DNA of 64,000 nucleotides from Flavobacterium sp. LC2016-12 (GCF_015351595.1 NZ_JADKPT010000006.1:124001-188000), one strand, 5' to 3'. Numbered from the stretch's first letter, positions 1 through 8,341 are shown. Numbers and translations are program-made. Notes: a model not told the origin generated them from the letters alone.

Positions 1-2
1 TG

Positions 3-446
3 ACGTTGAAAGCAGAAAACTATAAAACTTTTAAAGAAGCTTTTGAAAAACAGGTCGAAGAAACTATTTTACCTGAAATGCGAACTCCGGAAATTGAAAT
101 CGACGCCGAGATTAATTTTTCAGACATTACTCCAAAACTCATTCGGATTTTAAAACAATTCGAGCCTTTTGGCCCTCAGAATATGACACCCGTTTTTATG
201 ACTACCGATATAAAAGATACAGGTTATGCCAAAACACTGGGTTCTGAGGATGAACATTTGAGGCTTTTTGCGAAACAATATAACTCAGAAGGAATTGCTG
301 CAATTGGCTTCGGACTTGGAAAAAAATTAAATATTACAAAAAATCAAAATACTTTTCAGCTAGCTTATACCATTGCTGAAAACGAGTGGAACGGAAATGT
401 GTCTACTCAACTTATGCTAAAAGATATTAGACCAAATGAAAGATAA
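3..446 (+). CDS. recJ: Single-stranded-DNA exonuclease RecJ, C-terminal fragment
   Basis: The frame is open from the first bases, so this is the last ~147 residues of a gene that begins outside the window. The visible part carries the RecJ C-terminal nucleic-acid-binding (OB) region: the segment around LKQFEPFGPQNMTPVF is characteristic of RecJ, where it follows the DHHA1 domain. RecJ degrades single-stranded DNA 5' to 3' in recombination and mismatch repair. None of the catalytic DHH motifs can be checked here. The stop overlaps the next start by 11 bases, so the MFS gene is probably co-transcribed and translationally coupled. The product is recognised by sequence memory; the truncation is due only to the window edge. 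Confidence 0.85.
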   Translation, partial: TLKAENYKTFKEAFEKQVEETILPEMRTPEIEIDAEINFSDITPKLIRILKQFEPFGPQNMTPVFMTTDIKDTGYAKTLGSEDEHLRLFAKQYNSEGIAAIGFGLGKKLNITKNQNTFQLAYTIAENEWNGNVSTQLMLKDIRPNER

Positions 447-1716
447 AATAAAAAAAGCCGACCCGTATCAGGCACTGCGTTTTAGAGAATTTAATATGTT
501 TTTATTATTGCGTTTTGCCATGGTTTTTGCCTGGTCAATGCAATTTATTGTTATTGAATGGGAAGTTTACAGCATAACCAAGAATCCGCTTTCACTTGGA
601 ATAATTGGTTTGATGGAAGTAATTCCAGCAGTTTCGATGGCCTTATTTGCCGGACATATTGTCGACCAAAGAGAGAAAAAAGGAATGTTGGTGTGGTGTA
701 TTTTAGGATTTTCAATCATCAGTTTCGGATTGTTTTTATTGACCTGGCCTGCAGTTGTCGGAGATGCATCACATGATCTTATTTTATACTCGATTTACTT
801 TCTAGTATTTCTTGGCGGATTGGTTCGTGCTTTTCTTGGCCCAACGATATTCTCGCTTTTATCTTTAATTGTACCAAAAAAAGCTTATCCAAATGCTGCA
901 ACCTGGAGTAGTTCAGTTTGGCAAATTGGTGCGGTATTAGGACCAGCAGTTGCTGGGTTTTCTATCAATTGGATAGGAGTTCACTGGTCAATGTGTCTTG
1001 TTGTTGGTTTCTCTGTTTCAGCCTTAATTGCTTTAACTCAAATCGAGAAAAAACCTATTTTGAATCCAAAGATTGGTGAACCGGTTATGGAAAGTTTAAA
1101 AGAAGGAATCAAATTCGTTTTCAATAATAAAACTATTCTGGGAGTACTTTCTCTTGATATGGTGGCTGTTCTTTTTGGTGGTGCCGTGGCTTTATTACCT
1201 GTTTTTGCACAGGATATTTTAAAAGTCGGCCCGGAAGGTTTTGGTGTTTTAAGAGCTGCACCGGCGATTGGTGCTTTTATTACGATGCTGATTTCAGCTT
1301 ACGTTCCGTTATATAAAAAAGCCGGAATGAAACTTTTGATTGCTATTTTTATTTTCGGACTTTGTATTATTGTTTTTGGAGTTTCAACTATTTTCTGGTT
1401 ATCTGTTGTGGCGCTGTTTTTAAGCGGAGTTGCTGATGGAATTTCAGTAGTAATACGCCAAACGATTTTACAGCTTAAAACACCCGATCATATGCGTGGG
1501 CGTGTTGCCGCAGTAAACTCTATGTTCGTGGGTTCATCAAACGAATTAGGCGCTTTTGAAAGCGGTTTAACAGCCAAATTAATGGGAACAGTGACTTCGG
1601 TAGTTTTCGGAGGAAGTATGACCTTATTGACTGTTTTAGGCTTTGGAGTAGCATCGCCTACTTTTAGAAACTTAGATCTTCAAAAAGATATGGAAGATCA
1701 TCAAAATATGGAATAA
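436..1716 (+). CDS. MFS transporter, EntS/MFS_3-like exporter
   Basis: A 426-residue, very hydrophobic protein with about 12 predicted membrane segments and no signal peptide. The cytoplasmic loop after the second segment reads HIVDQREKK, the MFS motif A position (G-x3-D-x-x-x-R/K). The length and N-terminal LRFREFNMFLLLRFAM pattern fit the MFS_3 group that includes enterobactin exporter EntS and multidrug-type exporters. The substrate cannot be told from sequence. It overlaps recJ by 11 bases, and its stop codon TAATG overlaps the start of the following hydrolase, so the three are probably read as one transcript. This is an inner-membrane protein with good family confidence and unknown cargo. 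Confidence 0.85.
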   Translation: MKDKIKKADPYQALRFREFNMFLLLRFAMVFAWSMQFIVIEWEVYSITKNPLSLGIIGLMEVIPAVSMALFAGHIVDQREKKGMLVWCILGFSIISFGLFLLTWPAVVGDASHDLILYSIYFLVFLGGLVRAFLGPTIFSLLSLIVPKKAYPNAATWSSSVWQIGAVLGPAVAGFSINWIGVHWSMCLVVGFSVSALIALTQIEKKPILNPKIGEPVMESLKEGIKFVFNNKTILGVLSLDMVAVLFGGAVALLPVFAQDILKVGPEGFGVLRAAPAIGAFITMLISAYVPLYKKAGMKLLIAIFIFGLCIIVFGVSTIFWLSVVALFLSGVADGISVVIRQTILQLKTPDHMRGRVAAVNSMFVGSSNELGAFESGLTAKLMGTVTSVVFGGSMTLLTVLGFGVASPTFRNLDLQKDMEDHQNME

Positions 1717-2636
1717 TGAAAAAATTATTATTGGCTTTCTTTTTCACCATTTCCCTTTTCGCAAACGGACAAAACCTCTACATCAAAACGTACGGAAACC
1801 AAAGAGAGAAAGTCCTAATTTTTATTCATGGCGGTCCAAGCGGGAACTCCACTTTATTTGAAGGTACAACTGCTCAAAAATTAGCTGACTTAGGATTTTA
1901 CGTGATTATCTATGACCGAAGAGGCGAAGGAAGATCTGCTGATCCTGAAGCTAAAATTACCTATGCAGAAGCCTTTGACGATTTAAATTTGATTTACAAA
2001 AAGTACAATCTCAAAAAAGCCACACTTCTGGCGCACAGTTTTGGCGGTTTGGTCGCCACACTTTATACAGAGAAATATCCTCAAAACGTGAGTAACCTCA
2101 TCATGGTTGGGGCCTTATTTTCCCAACAGGAAACCTATGATCATATTTTAAATTCGGTTACAAAAATTGCAACCGCTAAAAAAGATACAACTCAGTTATC
2201 GAAAATAAAGGCAATCGAAAAGCTCAGTAAAAATTCTGCTGAATATCGAAAAGCTTGTTTTGATTTGGCAAGTGAAAATAATTATTTCAAGATGCCCAAT
2301 CCAACGGAAGCTTCAAAAAAACTGTACAGTGATTATGAAGCAAGCGATTTCTTCAAAACGAATATTCGAAACAAAAACGCCCCATTCCTTTTCTACAAAA
2401 ATGAAAAGCAAAACAACATTGAAACCAGACAATCTTTAAATAAAATAAAGAAAAACGGAATTCCTATTTATGCGATTTACGGAAAAGAAGATGGTGTTTT
2501 TTCATCGGCACAAATCAATTCTATAAAAGGTATAGCCGGGCAAAATCATTTTGTATTATTGGAAAACTGTTCGCATTATTTATTTGTCGATCAGCAAAAT
2601 GAGTTTCTTCAAAATATTAAGAAATGGCTTAAATAA
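1716..2636 (+). CDS. Secreted alpha/beta hydrolase, proline-iminopeptidase-like
   Basis: A 306-residue alpha/beta hydrolase with an N-terminal signal peptide (MKKLLLAFFFTISLFANG) that predicts export to the periplasm. HGGPSGNS near residue 38 is the oxyanion-hole stretch typical of S33 peptidases, AHSFGG near residue 106 is the nucleophile elbow with Ser, and a C-terminal NCSHYLF supplies a plausible catalytic His. The family cleaves N-terminal proline or hydrolyses esters; the actual substrate is unknown. The start codon overlaps the MFS stop (TAATG). A second gene of the same kind lies at 62493-63392, so the window holds two secreted members. Confidence 0.8.
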   Translation: MKKLLLAFFFTISLFANGQNLYIKTYGNQREKVLIFIHGGPSGNSTLFEGTTAQKLADLGFYVIIYDRRGEGRSADPEAKITYAEAFDDLNLIYKKYNLKKATLLAHSFGGLVATLYTEKYPQNVSNLIMVGALFSQQETYDHILNSVTKIATAKKDTTQLSKIKAIEKLSKNSAEYRKACFDLASENNYFKMPNPTEASKKLYSDYEASDFFKTNIRNKNAPFLFYKNEKQNNIETRQSLNKIKKNGIPIYAIYGKEDGVFSSAQINSIKGIAGQNHFVLLENCSHYLFVDQQNEFLQNIKKWLK

Positions 2637-2749
2637 AATTCTACAAACCCATTATCCTATTATAAAATTTATAACAAACAGTCTTTCGGAATCATTTTAT
2701 TTATGCTTAATAAATTCAAATCATTGAAAATGTTAAACTTAGGATAAAG

Positions 2750-2757
2750 TAATTTTG
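2750..2757 (+). promoter_or_regulatory. -7 promoter element TAATTTTG
   Basis: This matches the Bacteroidota -7 consensus TAnnTTTG, with a TTG at 2724-2726 at a plausible -33 distance (23-base spacer). It lies 45 bases before the start of the CarboxypepD-regulatory-domain protein. Assigned by motif only. Confidence 0.5.
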
Positions 2758-2801
2758 AACAGCCAACTTATTTCATTTCTTTATAAGAAAATTAATTGTA
2801 A

Positions 2802-3665
2802 ATGAAATATAACATTACTCTCCTATTCTTCTTGCTTACTTTTGGAATAACGGCTCAGGAAAATTCAATTTCCGGCGAAATAAAAGATGCCAAAAACAAC
2901 TCAAATTTAGATTATGTCAATATCGGTATTTCGAATAAAAATACCGGAACGATTTCAGACGCAAAAGGAAATTTCAATTTAAAATTGAATGACAAAGTCA
3001 CTCCGAACGATACGATTGTATTTTCGCATATTGGTTTTGAGACTAAAAAAATACTGGTCAGTCAACTGAAATCAGACCATAATAAAATAATTCTGGAACC
3101 TTCTGAAAACACTTTAAAAGAAGTGGTAGTACAATTCAAAAAACCAAGATCGAAACAATTTGGCCGAAGCGCAAAAGGTCTTTCCCTTATGCATGCTAAT
3201 TTTTTCTACGCAATGGATAAAACCATTGATGACCGATTGAGCAGAGAAAAAGGAATGCAATTCAAAATTAAAAAAGATTGTAAGGTCAATGATTTTAATT
3301 TCAACATTACAGCAAATGACTTTAAAACAGTCAAATTCAGATTAAACTTTTACAAAGTCGAAAATGATTTACCATCAAAAATTATTGTCGAAAAAGACAT
3401 TCTCTTTGAAGTAAAGGATGGATTTCGAGGATTATATACCTTAGATCTAAAACCGTATGATATTTATTTAGATAAAGAAATGGGAGAAATTGCCGTAACC
3501 ATCCAATGGATAGAAAGCGTAAAGAAAGATGAAAAAAGCAAATTCTTCGCGATTTCAACTGCGGTAGCACCAACTGAAACCAGTTTTTCCAGAGAAAGAA
3601 ATAGGAGCACCTGGTACAAAAGCGGCCAAAGCCTTACCTTCTACCTCAATACTATGTGCCAATAA
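2802..3665 (+). CDS. Secreted protein with carboxypeptidase-regulatory-like domain
   Basis: A 287-residue protein with a signal peptide (first ~18 residues, ending TAQ) followed by a CarboxypepD_reg-like domain. Residues ~22-105 follow the familiar pattern of SGEIKDAKNNSNLDYVNIGI, then a TGTISDAKGNF turn, SHIGFETKKI and an LKEVVV exit. That beta-sandwich also begins SusC-type receptors, but no plug or barrel follows. Instead residues 110-287 form a globular region of unknown function rich in alternating beta strands, ending close to NTMCQ. It has its own predicted promoter and is followed by a palindromic repeat. It is probably periplasmic or outer-membrane associated. No enzymatic motif was seen. 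Confidence 0.7.
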   Translation: MKYNITLLFFLLTFGITAQENSISGEIKDAKNNSNLDYVNIGISNKNTGTISDAKGNFNLKLNDKVTPNDTIVFSHIGFETKKILVSQLKSDHNKIILEPSENTLKEVVVQFKKPRSKQFGRSAKGLSLMHANFFYAMDKTIDDRLSREKGMQFKIKKDCKVNDFNFNITANDFKTVKFRLNFYKVENDLPSKIIVEKDILFEVKDGFRGLYTLDLKPYDIYLDKEMGEIAVTIQWIESVKKDEKSKFFAISTAVAPTETSFSRERNRSTWYKSGQSLTFYLNTMCQ

Positions 3666-3671
3666 TTTTAC

Positions 3672-3738
3672 TTCACCATATAAGTCATATAAGCATTTAA
3701 AGCCAAACTTAATTTTCTTACATGACTTATATGGTGAA
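3672..3738. repeat. Short palindromic element with 22-bp inverted ends (copy 1)
   Basis: The ends TTCACCATATAAGTCATATAAG and its near-perfect inverse (one mismatch) enclose 23 bases. The same outer sequence recurs at 16422-16560 around a longer centre, so this is a dispersed miniature element rather than a gene-specific terminator, although its hairpin could end transcription from the gene at 2802-3665. Confidence 0.75.
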
Positions 3739-3791
3739 ACATTTTTTCCAAATTTTATGATTTTCTATTTAGAATTAATATAAATAATATT

Positions 3792-3799
3792 TATATTTG
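3792..3799 (+). promoter_or_regulatory. -7 promoter element TATATTTG
   Basis: A perfect TAnnTTTG match 12 bases before the ATG at 3812, implying a very short 5' leader for the cysteine-rich protein. Motif evidence only. Confidence 0.5.
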
Positions 3800-3811
3800 T
3801 TGAAATAATGG

Positions 3812-4174
3812 ATGGCAATGAGAGAAATAGAACAATTATACCATAACAATTTTGGAATTTCCTTTTACTGGAAAAAGGAGAACGAAACCATTACTGATAA
3901 AGTACAATTGGTTTTTAAAGAAACCGGATTCTATTTTACAGTTCAGGAACTGAATTACTTTTGTGATTTGATCGAAGACAGCATGATCGAAAATGCCTGT
4001 TGCGAAGCTTGTGAACTAAAAAACTCCTGTCACAAATTCTTACTCAAAACGCCTTGCGCCCAAATTGATTTAGCTGTTTCTATAAAAGAATTGAAATCGA
4101 TAAAAGATTTGGTTGAAGGCTCTTTATTCCGAATTGAACTGGATGAATATGTTTACGGTGTTGGGATGAATTAA
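3812..4174 (+). CDS. Conserved hypothetical cysteine-rich protein
   Basis: A 120-residue cytoplasmic protein without a signal peptide; function not recognised. It has a central cluster of cysteines near residues 68-90: an adjacent CC pair, then C-x2-C, C-x5-C and a later C before AQIDLAV. That pattern could ligate a metal or iron-sulfur centre. Two in-frame starts exist (3812 and 3818); the -7 element just upstream leaves almost no leader, so 3818 is possible. It stands immediately before a seven-heme cytochrome c gene in the same direction, with 83 bases between. The neighbourhood hints at redox or metal handling, but this is only inference. Confidence 0.6.
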   Translation: MAMREIEQLYHNNFGISFYWKKENETITDKVQLVFKETGFYFTVQELNYFCDLIEDSMIENACCEACELKNSCHKFLLKTPCAQIDLAVSIKELKSIKDLVEGSLFRIELDEYVYGVGMN

Positions 4175-4257
4175 GAAATATTCTAAAGATTTTAACTCCT
4201 TTTTTTCATAATTGAGATATATTTTTATTTTCTTCAGAAAAAAGTATATTTACAGCA

Positions 4258-5466
4258 ATGAAAAAATTACGAATTCTTTTTGCCATTACTGTTTTAGCCG
4301 TTTTTCTATCCAACTGCTCCAACAAATCAGATGAGTATATTGACCCTCGCGGGACCGATTATGCCGGCTCCGAAAGCTGTATTCAGTGTCATCAGACCCA
4401 ATATGACATGGCTTTAAAAAGTTCGCATTTCAAAGCAACTGCTCCTGCCTCTTTAGAAAATGTTCTGGGTGATTTCGACAAAGGAAATCATACTTTCATC
4501 TACGATAAAAACACCAAATTAGTCATAGAAAAACGCAACGACAGCCTCTATCAGGTTTTATACAAAAACGGAAAAGAAGTTGAAGCACATCGTTTTGATA
4601 TTGTTTTTGGCGCTAAACATGCCCAAACATCTGTTTATTGGCGAAACAAGAATACCTACGAACTACCCATTTCTTATTACCATTCTATAAAAGGCTGGGC
4701 CACAAGCCCGGGATTTCCTGCTAACAAACCTTACTTTGACCGAATGGTGGTTAAAGATTGCTATTCGTGTCATGCTTCAAATGCCAGCAGTCGTAGTGTT
4801 GAGCAAAATTCTGCTGAAAGAAATTTTATGTCAATGGATGTTGAAGATATAATTGATCCTAAAACTATAGTTTATGGAATTGATTGTGAACGTTGTCATG
4901 GCCCGGCCAAACAACACGCCGAATTTCATCTTAAAAATCCAAACGTAAAAGTGGCCAACAGCATTACCAGCTTGAAAACCTTAAACAGACAACAAAAATT
5001 AGATGCCTGTGCCTTATGTCACGGCGGAAATGACGGAATGAAATTGAAATCGCGTTTTGATTTTAAACCAGGAGATAATTTATCGGAATTTTACAGAAGT
5101 ACAAGAAGCGTTACAGACACCGCTACGTTTGACGTTCACGGAAATCAATTTCGTTTGATGGCGCAAAGTAAATGTTTCATCAACAGCGAAAAAATGGATT
5201 GTATTACCTGTCATAATCCACACGAAAATGCTTCTAAAAACTTAACTTCTTACTCTAAAATTTGCATGAGTTGTCACCAAGCAGGTGGAAAACATTCTGA
5301 TAAAACACTTAAAACAATGTCGGGAAGTCTATTGGCCAATAATTGTGTAGAATGTCATATGCCGAAAAAATCATCGGGTGCGATTAAATTTCAGCTTTCA
5401 GATAGCAAACAATTGTCGAACTATATTTTGAGAACGCATAAAATTGGAATTTATCCGGCTAAATAA
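4258..5466 (+). CDS. Multiheme cytochrome c lipoprotein (seven CXXCH)
   Basis: A 402-residue lipoprotein: signal peptide with lipobox LSNC, Cys20 the lipidation site. Seven covalent heme-binding motifs are visible in order (CIQCH at 41, then CYSCH, CERCH, CALCH, CITCH, CMSCH, CVECH), spaced like cytochrome c554/NrfB-type electron-transfer proteins, with extra His residues available as distal ligands. It probably passes electrons at the periplasmic face of the envelope; a catalytic role cannot be excluded. No partner reductase or quinol dehydrogenase lies in the window. Transcription converges with lpxH, the stops being only four bases apart. Confidence 0.85.
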   Translation: MKKLRILFAITVLAVFLSNCSNKSDEYIDPRGTDYAGSESCIQCHQTQYDMALKSSHFKATAPASLENVLGDFDKGNHTFIYDKNTKLVIEKRNDSLYQVLYKNGKEVEAHRFDIVFGAKHAQTSVYWRNKNTYELPISYYHSIKGWATSPGFPANKPYFDRMVVKDCYSCHASNASSRSVEQNSAERNFMSMDVEDIIDPKTIVYGIDCERCHGPAKQHAEFHLKNPNVKVANSITSLKTLNRQQKLDACALCHGGNDGMKLKSRFDFKPGDNLSEFYRSTRSVTDTATFDVHGNQFRLMAQSKCFINSEKMDCITCHNPHENASKNLTSYSKICMSCHQAGGKHSDKTLKTMSGSLLANNCVECHMPKKSSGAIKFQLSDSKQLSNYILRTHKIGIYPAK

Positions 5467-5470
5467 AGAT

Positions 5471-6214
5471 TTACTTTTCGAATTTCTTCAATTCAAAAGT
5501 TTCGCCGTCAAAAACACCGTAAGTAAAATAACCAATCCAGTCGCCCAAATTCACATATTTGGATTCTTCTCCAACCGGAATAATCATAGGTAAATGGCGG
5601 TGACCGAAAATAAAGTAATTGTAGTGTTTGGTCTCGAGTTTACGTTTGGCGTATAACACCAGCCATTCGTTTTCTTCTCCTAAGAATTTCACATCTTCGT
5701 CACCTGAAATCAGTTTATTTTTAACGGATAAATATTGCGCCAAACTAACACCAACATCAGGATGCAGCCAACGAAAAAGCCATTTTGAAAATGGATTCGT
5801 AAATACCTTTTTCATTCTTTTATAGCCTTTATCACCAGGACCTTTTCCGTCGCCGTGACCAATTAAAAAGGTTTTCCCGTTAAAAGTAAATTCTTTATTA
5901 TCATGATAAACCGGAATATTCAACTCGGTTTCAAAATAATCATTCATCCATAAATCATGGTTTCCAACAAAAAAGTAAATCGGAATTCCGCTGTCGCGAA
6001 TCTCAGCCAGTTTGCCTAAAATACGCACAAAACCTTTTGGTACAACGGTTTTGTATTCGAACCAAAAATCAAACAAATCACCCAACAAAAAAATAGCTTC
6101 TGCATCTTCCTTTACCTCATCAAGCCAGGCCACGAATTTCTTTTCGCGCGGTAAACTAGACTCCGGAGTTGGAGCACCAAAATGCTGATCAGAAGCAAAA
6201 TATATTTTTTTCAT
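5471..6214 (-). CDS. lpxH: UDP-2,3-diacylglucosamine diphosphatase LpxH
   Basis: A 247-residue calcineurin-like metallophosphoesterase with the metal ligands in family order: SDQH near residue 8, GDLFDF at 45-50, GNHD at 84-87, and GHGDG followed by a later GHRHLP. It lacks a signal peptide. LpxH removes UMP from UDP-2,3-diacylglucosamine to give lipid X in lipid A synthesis at the inner membrane. The family assignment is strong; the exact subtype is inferred from length, the FWFEY segment and the KGPGDKGYKRMKK cap region. It sits downstream of queD on the same strand, separated by a low-complexity spacer of GACTTT/GGCTTTA words. Confidence 0.88.
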   Translation of the reverse strand: MKKIYFASDQHFGAPTPESSLPREKKFVAWLDEVKEDAEAIFLLGDLFDFWFEYKTVVPKGFVRILGKLAEIRDSGIPIYFFVGNHDLWMNDYFETELNIPVYHDNKEFTFNGKTFLIGHGDGKGPGDKGYKRMKKVFTNPFSKWLFRWLHPDVGVSLAQYLSVKNKLISGDEDVKFLGEENEWLVLYAKRKLETKHYNYFIFGHRHLPMIIPVGEESKYVNLGDWIGYFTYGVFDGETFELKKFEK

Positions 6215-6217
6215 TTA

Positions 6218-6323
6218 GATTTTTAGATTGTGAGACTTCTTAGAATATTAGGTCTTAGACTTTTTTGATTTCTGTTTGGAAACTTTCGACTTTCGGCTTT
6301 AGGCTTTAGGCTTTAGACTTTCG
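6218..6323. repeat. Degenerate heptamer-rich spacer (GGCTTTA / GACTTTC words)
   Basis: The spacer between lpxH and queD is built largely from near-repeats of seven-base words such as GGCTTTA, GACTTTC and TTTAGAC. Similar word-rich spacers occur inside the acc and sdh operons (26300-26330, 52565-52640). No hairpin with a T-tract was seen. Confidence 0.55.
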
Positions 6324-6324
6324 A

Positions 6325-6774
6325 CTAGTTGTCTGAAGCGTACCATTCTGCAAACGACGATTCTGTTTCCTGAAGTTTAAGAGAGAATAATGTAATTCCG
6401 GCAGGAAGTCTTGCGATAATTCTGTCTGCAAAATCAACCACCATATTTTCGCTGGTTGGTTGGTAATCTACTAAAATTACGTGATGTCCGCGGTTTTTCA
6501 ATTCATTTGCCAGTTCGATATGCGGAGTTGTTTCGTTAAAAACGGTTGCATGATCAAACTGATCGACGATTTCTTCTTTTACAATTTTCTTTAGATCCGA
6601 AAAATCAATTACCATTCCGTATTTCACATTCGACCGGTCCGTGATTGGCGAACCAATAACCGTTACCGATAATTTATAACTGTGCCCGTGAACGTTCTTG
6701 CATTTTCCGTCGTAACCGTACAAAGCGTGCCCGGTTTCGAAGTTAAATTGTTTTGTAATTCTGATATTACTCAT
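6325..6774 (-). CDS. queD: 6-carboxytetrahydropterin synthase QueD
   Basis: A 149-residue member of the PTPS/QueD family. Visible are the zinc histidines (FETGHALYG and the NVHGH pair), the catalytic Cys just before the latter (KCKNVHGH), and a C-terminal region with ETESSFAEWY, which carries the substrate-binding Glu. The enzyme converts 7,8-dihydroneopterin triphosphate to 6-carboxytetrahydropterin in preQ0/queuosine synthesis. Length is normal for the family. It may also act as 6-pyruvoyl-tetrahydropterin synthase; sequence alone favours QueD. The gene runs toward lpxH and is preceded by a small membrane-protein gene on the same strand. Confidence 0.88.
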   Translation of the reverse strand: MSNIRITKQFNFETGHALYGYDGKCKNVHGHSYKLSVTVIGSPITDRSNVKYGMVIDFSDLKKIVKEEIVDQFDHATVFNETTPHIELANELKNRGHHVILVDYQPTSENMVVDFADRIIARLPAGITLFSLKLQETESSFAEWYASDN

Positions 6775-6805
6775 CGATTTGAATTTTAGGTTGCAAATTT
6801 ACGAA

Positions 6806-6982
6806 TTAATAACCGTTTTCATCTCTTTTTTTGGCACGGTTATACATCCAGTACGCAATTCCGATTAAAATCACGAAAGGAATAAACGATCCAATGATCA
6901 CTCCTATCTGATAACCGCCATCGGGAGCGTTCTTCATTTTCTCCGCAACATCAACCTGAACAACTAAAGGAATAATTCTCAT
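6806..6982 (-). CDS. Small single-span membrane protein, 58 residues
   Basis: A short open frame, MRIIPLVVQVDVAEKMKN to RDENGY, lying just upstream of queD in the same direction. It has one clear membrane helix (IGVIIGSFIPFVILIGIAYW, residues ~29-48) followed by a positive YNRAKKR stretch, the arrangement of a real small inner-membrane protein with a cytoplasmic C-terminus. It is only 31 bases from queD, so the two may be co-transcribed. No function is recognised. Support comes from the coherent topology and codon use. Confidence 0.65.
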   Translation of the reverse strand: MRIIPLVVQVDVAEKMKNAPDGGYQIGVIIGSFIPFVILIGIAYWMYNRAKKRDENGY

Positions 6983-7010
6983 ACTTAATTTATTATGGAG
7001 TGAAATTTAA

Positions 7011-7315
7011 TTTAAACACATAGAAAACATAGGTTTTATACTTTGTAAAGAGGAAATTGAAAAAAGCTCGCTTTTCACACATAGCATAAAATATCTTAAA
7101 AATATTTGTTCCAGATTAAAGGACTAAAAAGATTAATCCTTTTAATCTGTGCAATCTGTGCCAAAAAAATTAAACACATAGAAACATAGATTCTCAGCTT
7201 TAAAAAAAGATAACTAAAAAAGCTAGCTTTCACACATAGCTATGTGTTTTAAAGCAAGTGAAACGCCTCCTCTCAACACAATCCAAACTATGTCTCTATG
7301 TGTTTAAACTATTCG
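7011..7315. repeat. Gene-free interval with nested ACACATAG / CTATGTGT repeats
   Basis: The interval between the small membrane protein and the enoyl-CoA hydratase holds no convincing gene. It contains several copies of TTAAACACATAGAAACATAG-like and CACACATAGC words, and an inverted counterpart CTATGTGTTTAAAC near 7297-7310 that could close a ~300-base fold. A CTGTGCAATCTGTGCC segment at 7146-7161 is another common flavobacterial repeat word. Confidence 0.6.
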
Positions 7316-7322
7316 CAATATT

Positions 7323-8087
7323 TTATTTTTTAAACTGTGTCAAAGCATTTCTAGCGAAATCAGACAAAACCAATTTCCCCGTAATGGCAGCGCGTTCAAT
7401 CAATATCGATTCCCATTGTTCTGTGCCTTCCCAAATAATTTTCTTCATTTCGAATAAAGCTTCCGGATTGTACGAACTCAGTTTTTGAGCAAAATTTTCT
7501 ACCGCAGCATCCAATTCTTCTGCAGTATGTAATGAAGCATAAAGTCCTTTTTCCAAAGCCCATGTTGCCGATTTCCAATCAGTTGCTGCCAATGTCATTT
7601 CTGTCATAGCCGTTTTACCAATTTTACGCGAAACAGCCGGCTCGATCACAAACGGTCCAATTCCGATAGCCAGTTCCGATAATTTAATCGCACTTTCAGT
7701 CGTAGCCAAAACATAATCGCAAGTCGCAATAATTCCAACGCCGCCGCCAACGGCTTTTCCCTGAACGCGGCCCACAATTAATTTAGAACAGTTTCGCATG
7801 GCGTTTAGCAAATGTGCAAAACCCGAGAAAAACTCCGTTCCCTGCTCCTCATTTTCCACTTGCAAAAGTTCATCAAACGAAGCGCCGGAACAAAAAGCTT
7901 TTGAACCTTCGCTCTGCAAAACAATTACCGAAACTGCTTCATTTCGGCATAAATCGTTAATTTCCAATGTCAATCGATTCAACAATTCACGCGGAAAAGA
8001 ATTACTCGCCGGATGACCAAATTGCACCGTCGCAACGGCATTTTGAAAACTCGTACATAAAGAACCGCTTTGATTTTCTAAACTCAT
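7323..8087 (-). CDS. Enoyl-CoA hydratase/isomerase family protein
   Basis: A 254-residue crotonase-fold protein from the preferred start MSLENQSGS; an in-frame upstream ATG at 8165 would add 26 atypical residues (MAKNKFQKASG...), so I chose 8087. The CoA-binding/oxyanion stretches are recognisable: AFCSGASFDELL for the first loop and GKAVGGGVGIIATCDYVLAT for the second, followed by a KLSELAIGIGPFV loop carrying a candidate catalytic Glu. The family hydrates or isomerises acyl-CoA double bonds, so roles in fatty-acid, phenylacetate or leucine degradation are all possible. No pathway neighbours are present to decide. Confidence 0.85.
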   Translation of the reverse strand: MSLENQSGSLCTSFQNAVATVQFGHPASNSFPRELLNRLTLEINDLCRNEAVSVIVLQSEGSKAFCSGASFDELLQVENEEQGTEFFSGFAHLLNAMRNCSKLIVGRVQGKAVGGGVGIIATCDYVLATTESAIKLSELAIGIGPFVIEPAVSRKIGKTAMTEMTLAATDWKSATWALEKGLYASLHTAEELDAAVENFAQKLSSYNPEALFEMKKIIWEGTEQWESILIERAAITGKLVLSDFARNALTQFKK

Positions 8088-8192
8088 AAAAATAGATTTG
8101 AACGTAAAGTTACGGTTTTGAAAAATAATTTCACCCGAAGCCTTTTGAAATTTGTTTTTTGCCAATTAATTGACTTTATTTGCTAACGCTTT

Positions 8193-8266
8193 GGGGGATT
8201 AGCTCATTTGGCTAGAGCGCTTGCCTGGCAGGCAAGAGGTGATCGGTTCGAATCCGATATTCTCCA
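8193..8266 (+). tRNA. tRNA-Ala (anticodon GGC)
   Basis: A full cloverleaf can be drawn: acceptor GGGGGAT/ATTCTCC, D-arm GCTC...GAGC, anticodon stem CTTGC/GCAAG enclosing loop CTGGCAG (anticodon GGC), and a T-arm with GTTCGAAT. The 3' CCA is not encoded. A rho-independent terminator follows directly. The last 11 bases of the gene, together with the terminator, recur as a direct repeat at 9631-9683. Confidence 0.95.
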
Positions 8267-8308
8267 CAAAAAAACCGTATTACTTAATTGTGATACGGTT
8301 TTTTTTAT
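8256..8308 (+). repeat. tRNA-Ala 3' end plus terminator, direct repeat copy 1
   Basis: A 53-base stretch (GATATTCTCC onward) spanning the tRNA 3' end and its terminator. It matches 9631-9683 in the same orientation at 49 of 53 positions. The arrangement resembles the attL/attR pair left by a tRNA-targeting element. Confidence 0.8.
8268..8304 (+). terminator. Terminator of tRNA-Ala
   Basis: Stem AACCGTATTAC / GTGATACGGTT with a TTAATT loop, an upstream A-run and a T-run downstream; functional in either direction. Confidence 0.85.
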
Positions 8309-8341
8309 GGGAAATACTAGAACCTTTTGAAAATAAAACCT

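Noticed and set aside
7258..7488. A plus-strand frame overlapping the end of the enoyl-CoA hydratase gene
   Set aside because: It starts in repeats and runs antisense to a conserved catalytic-domain gene.
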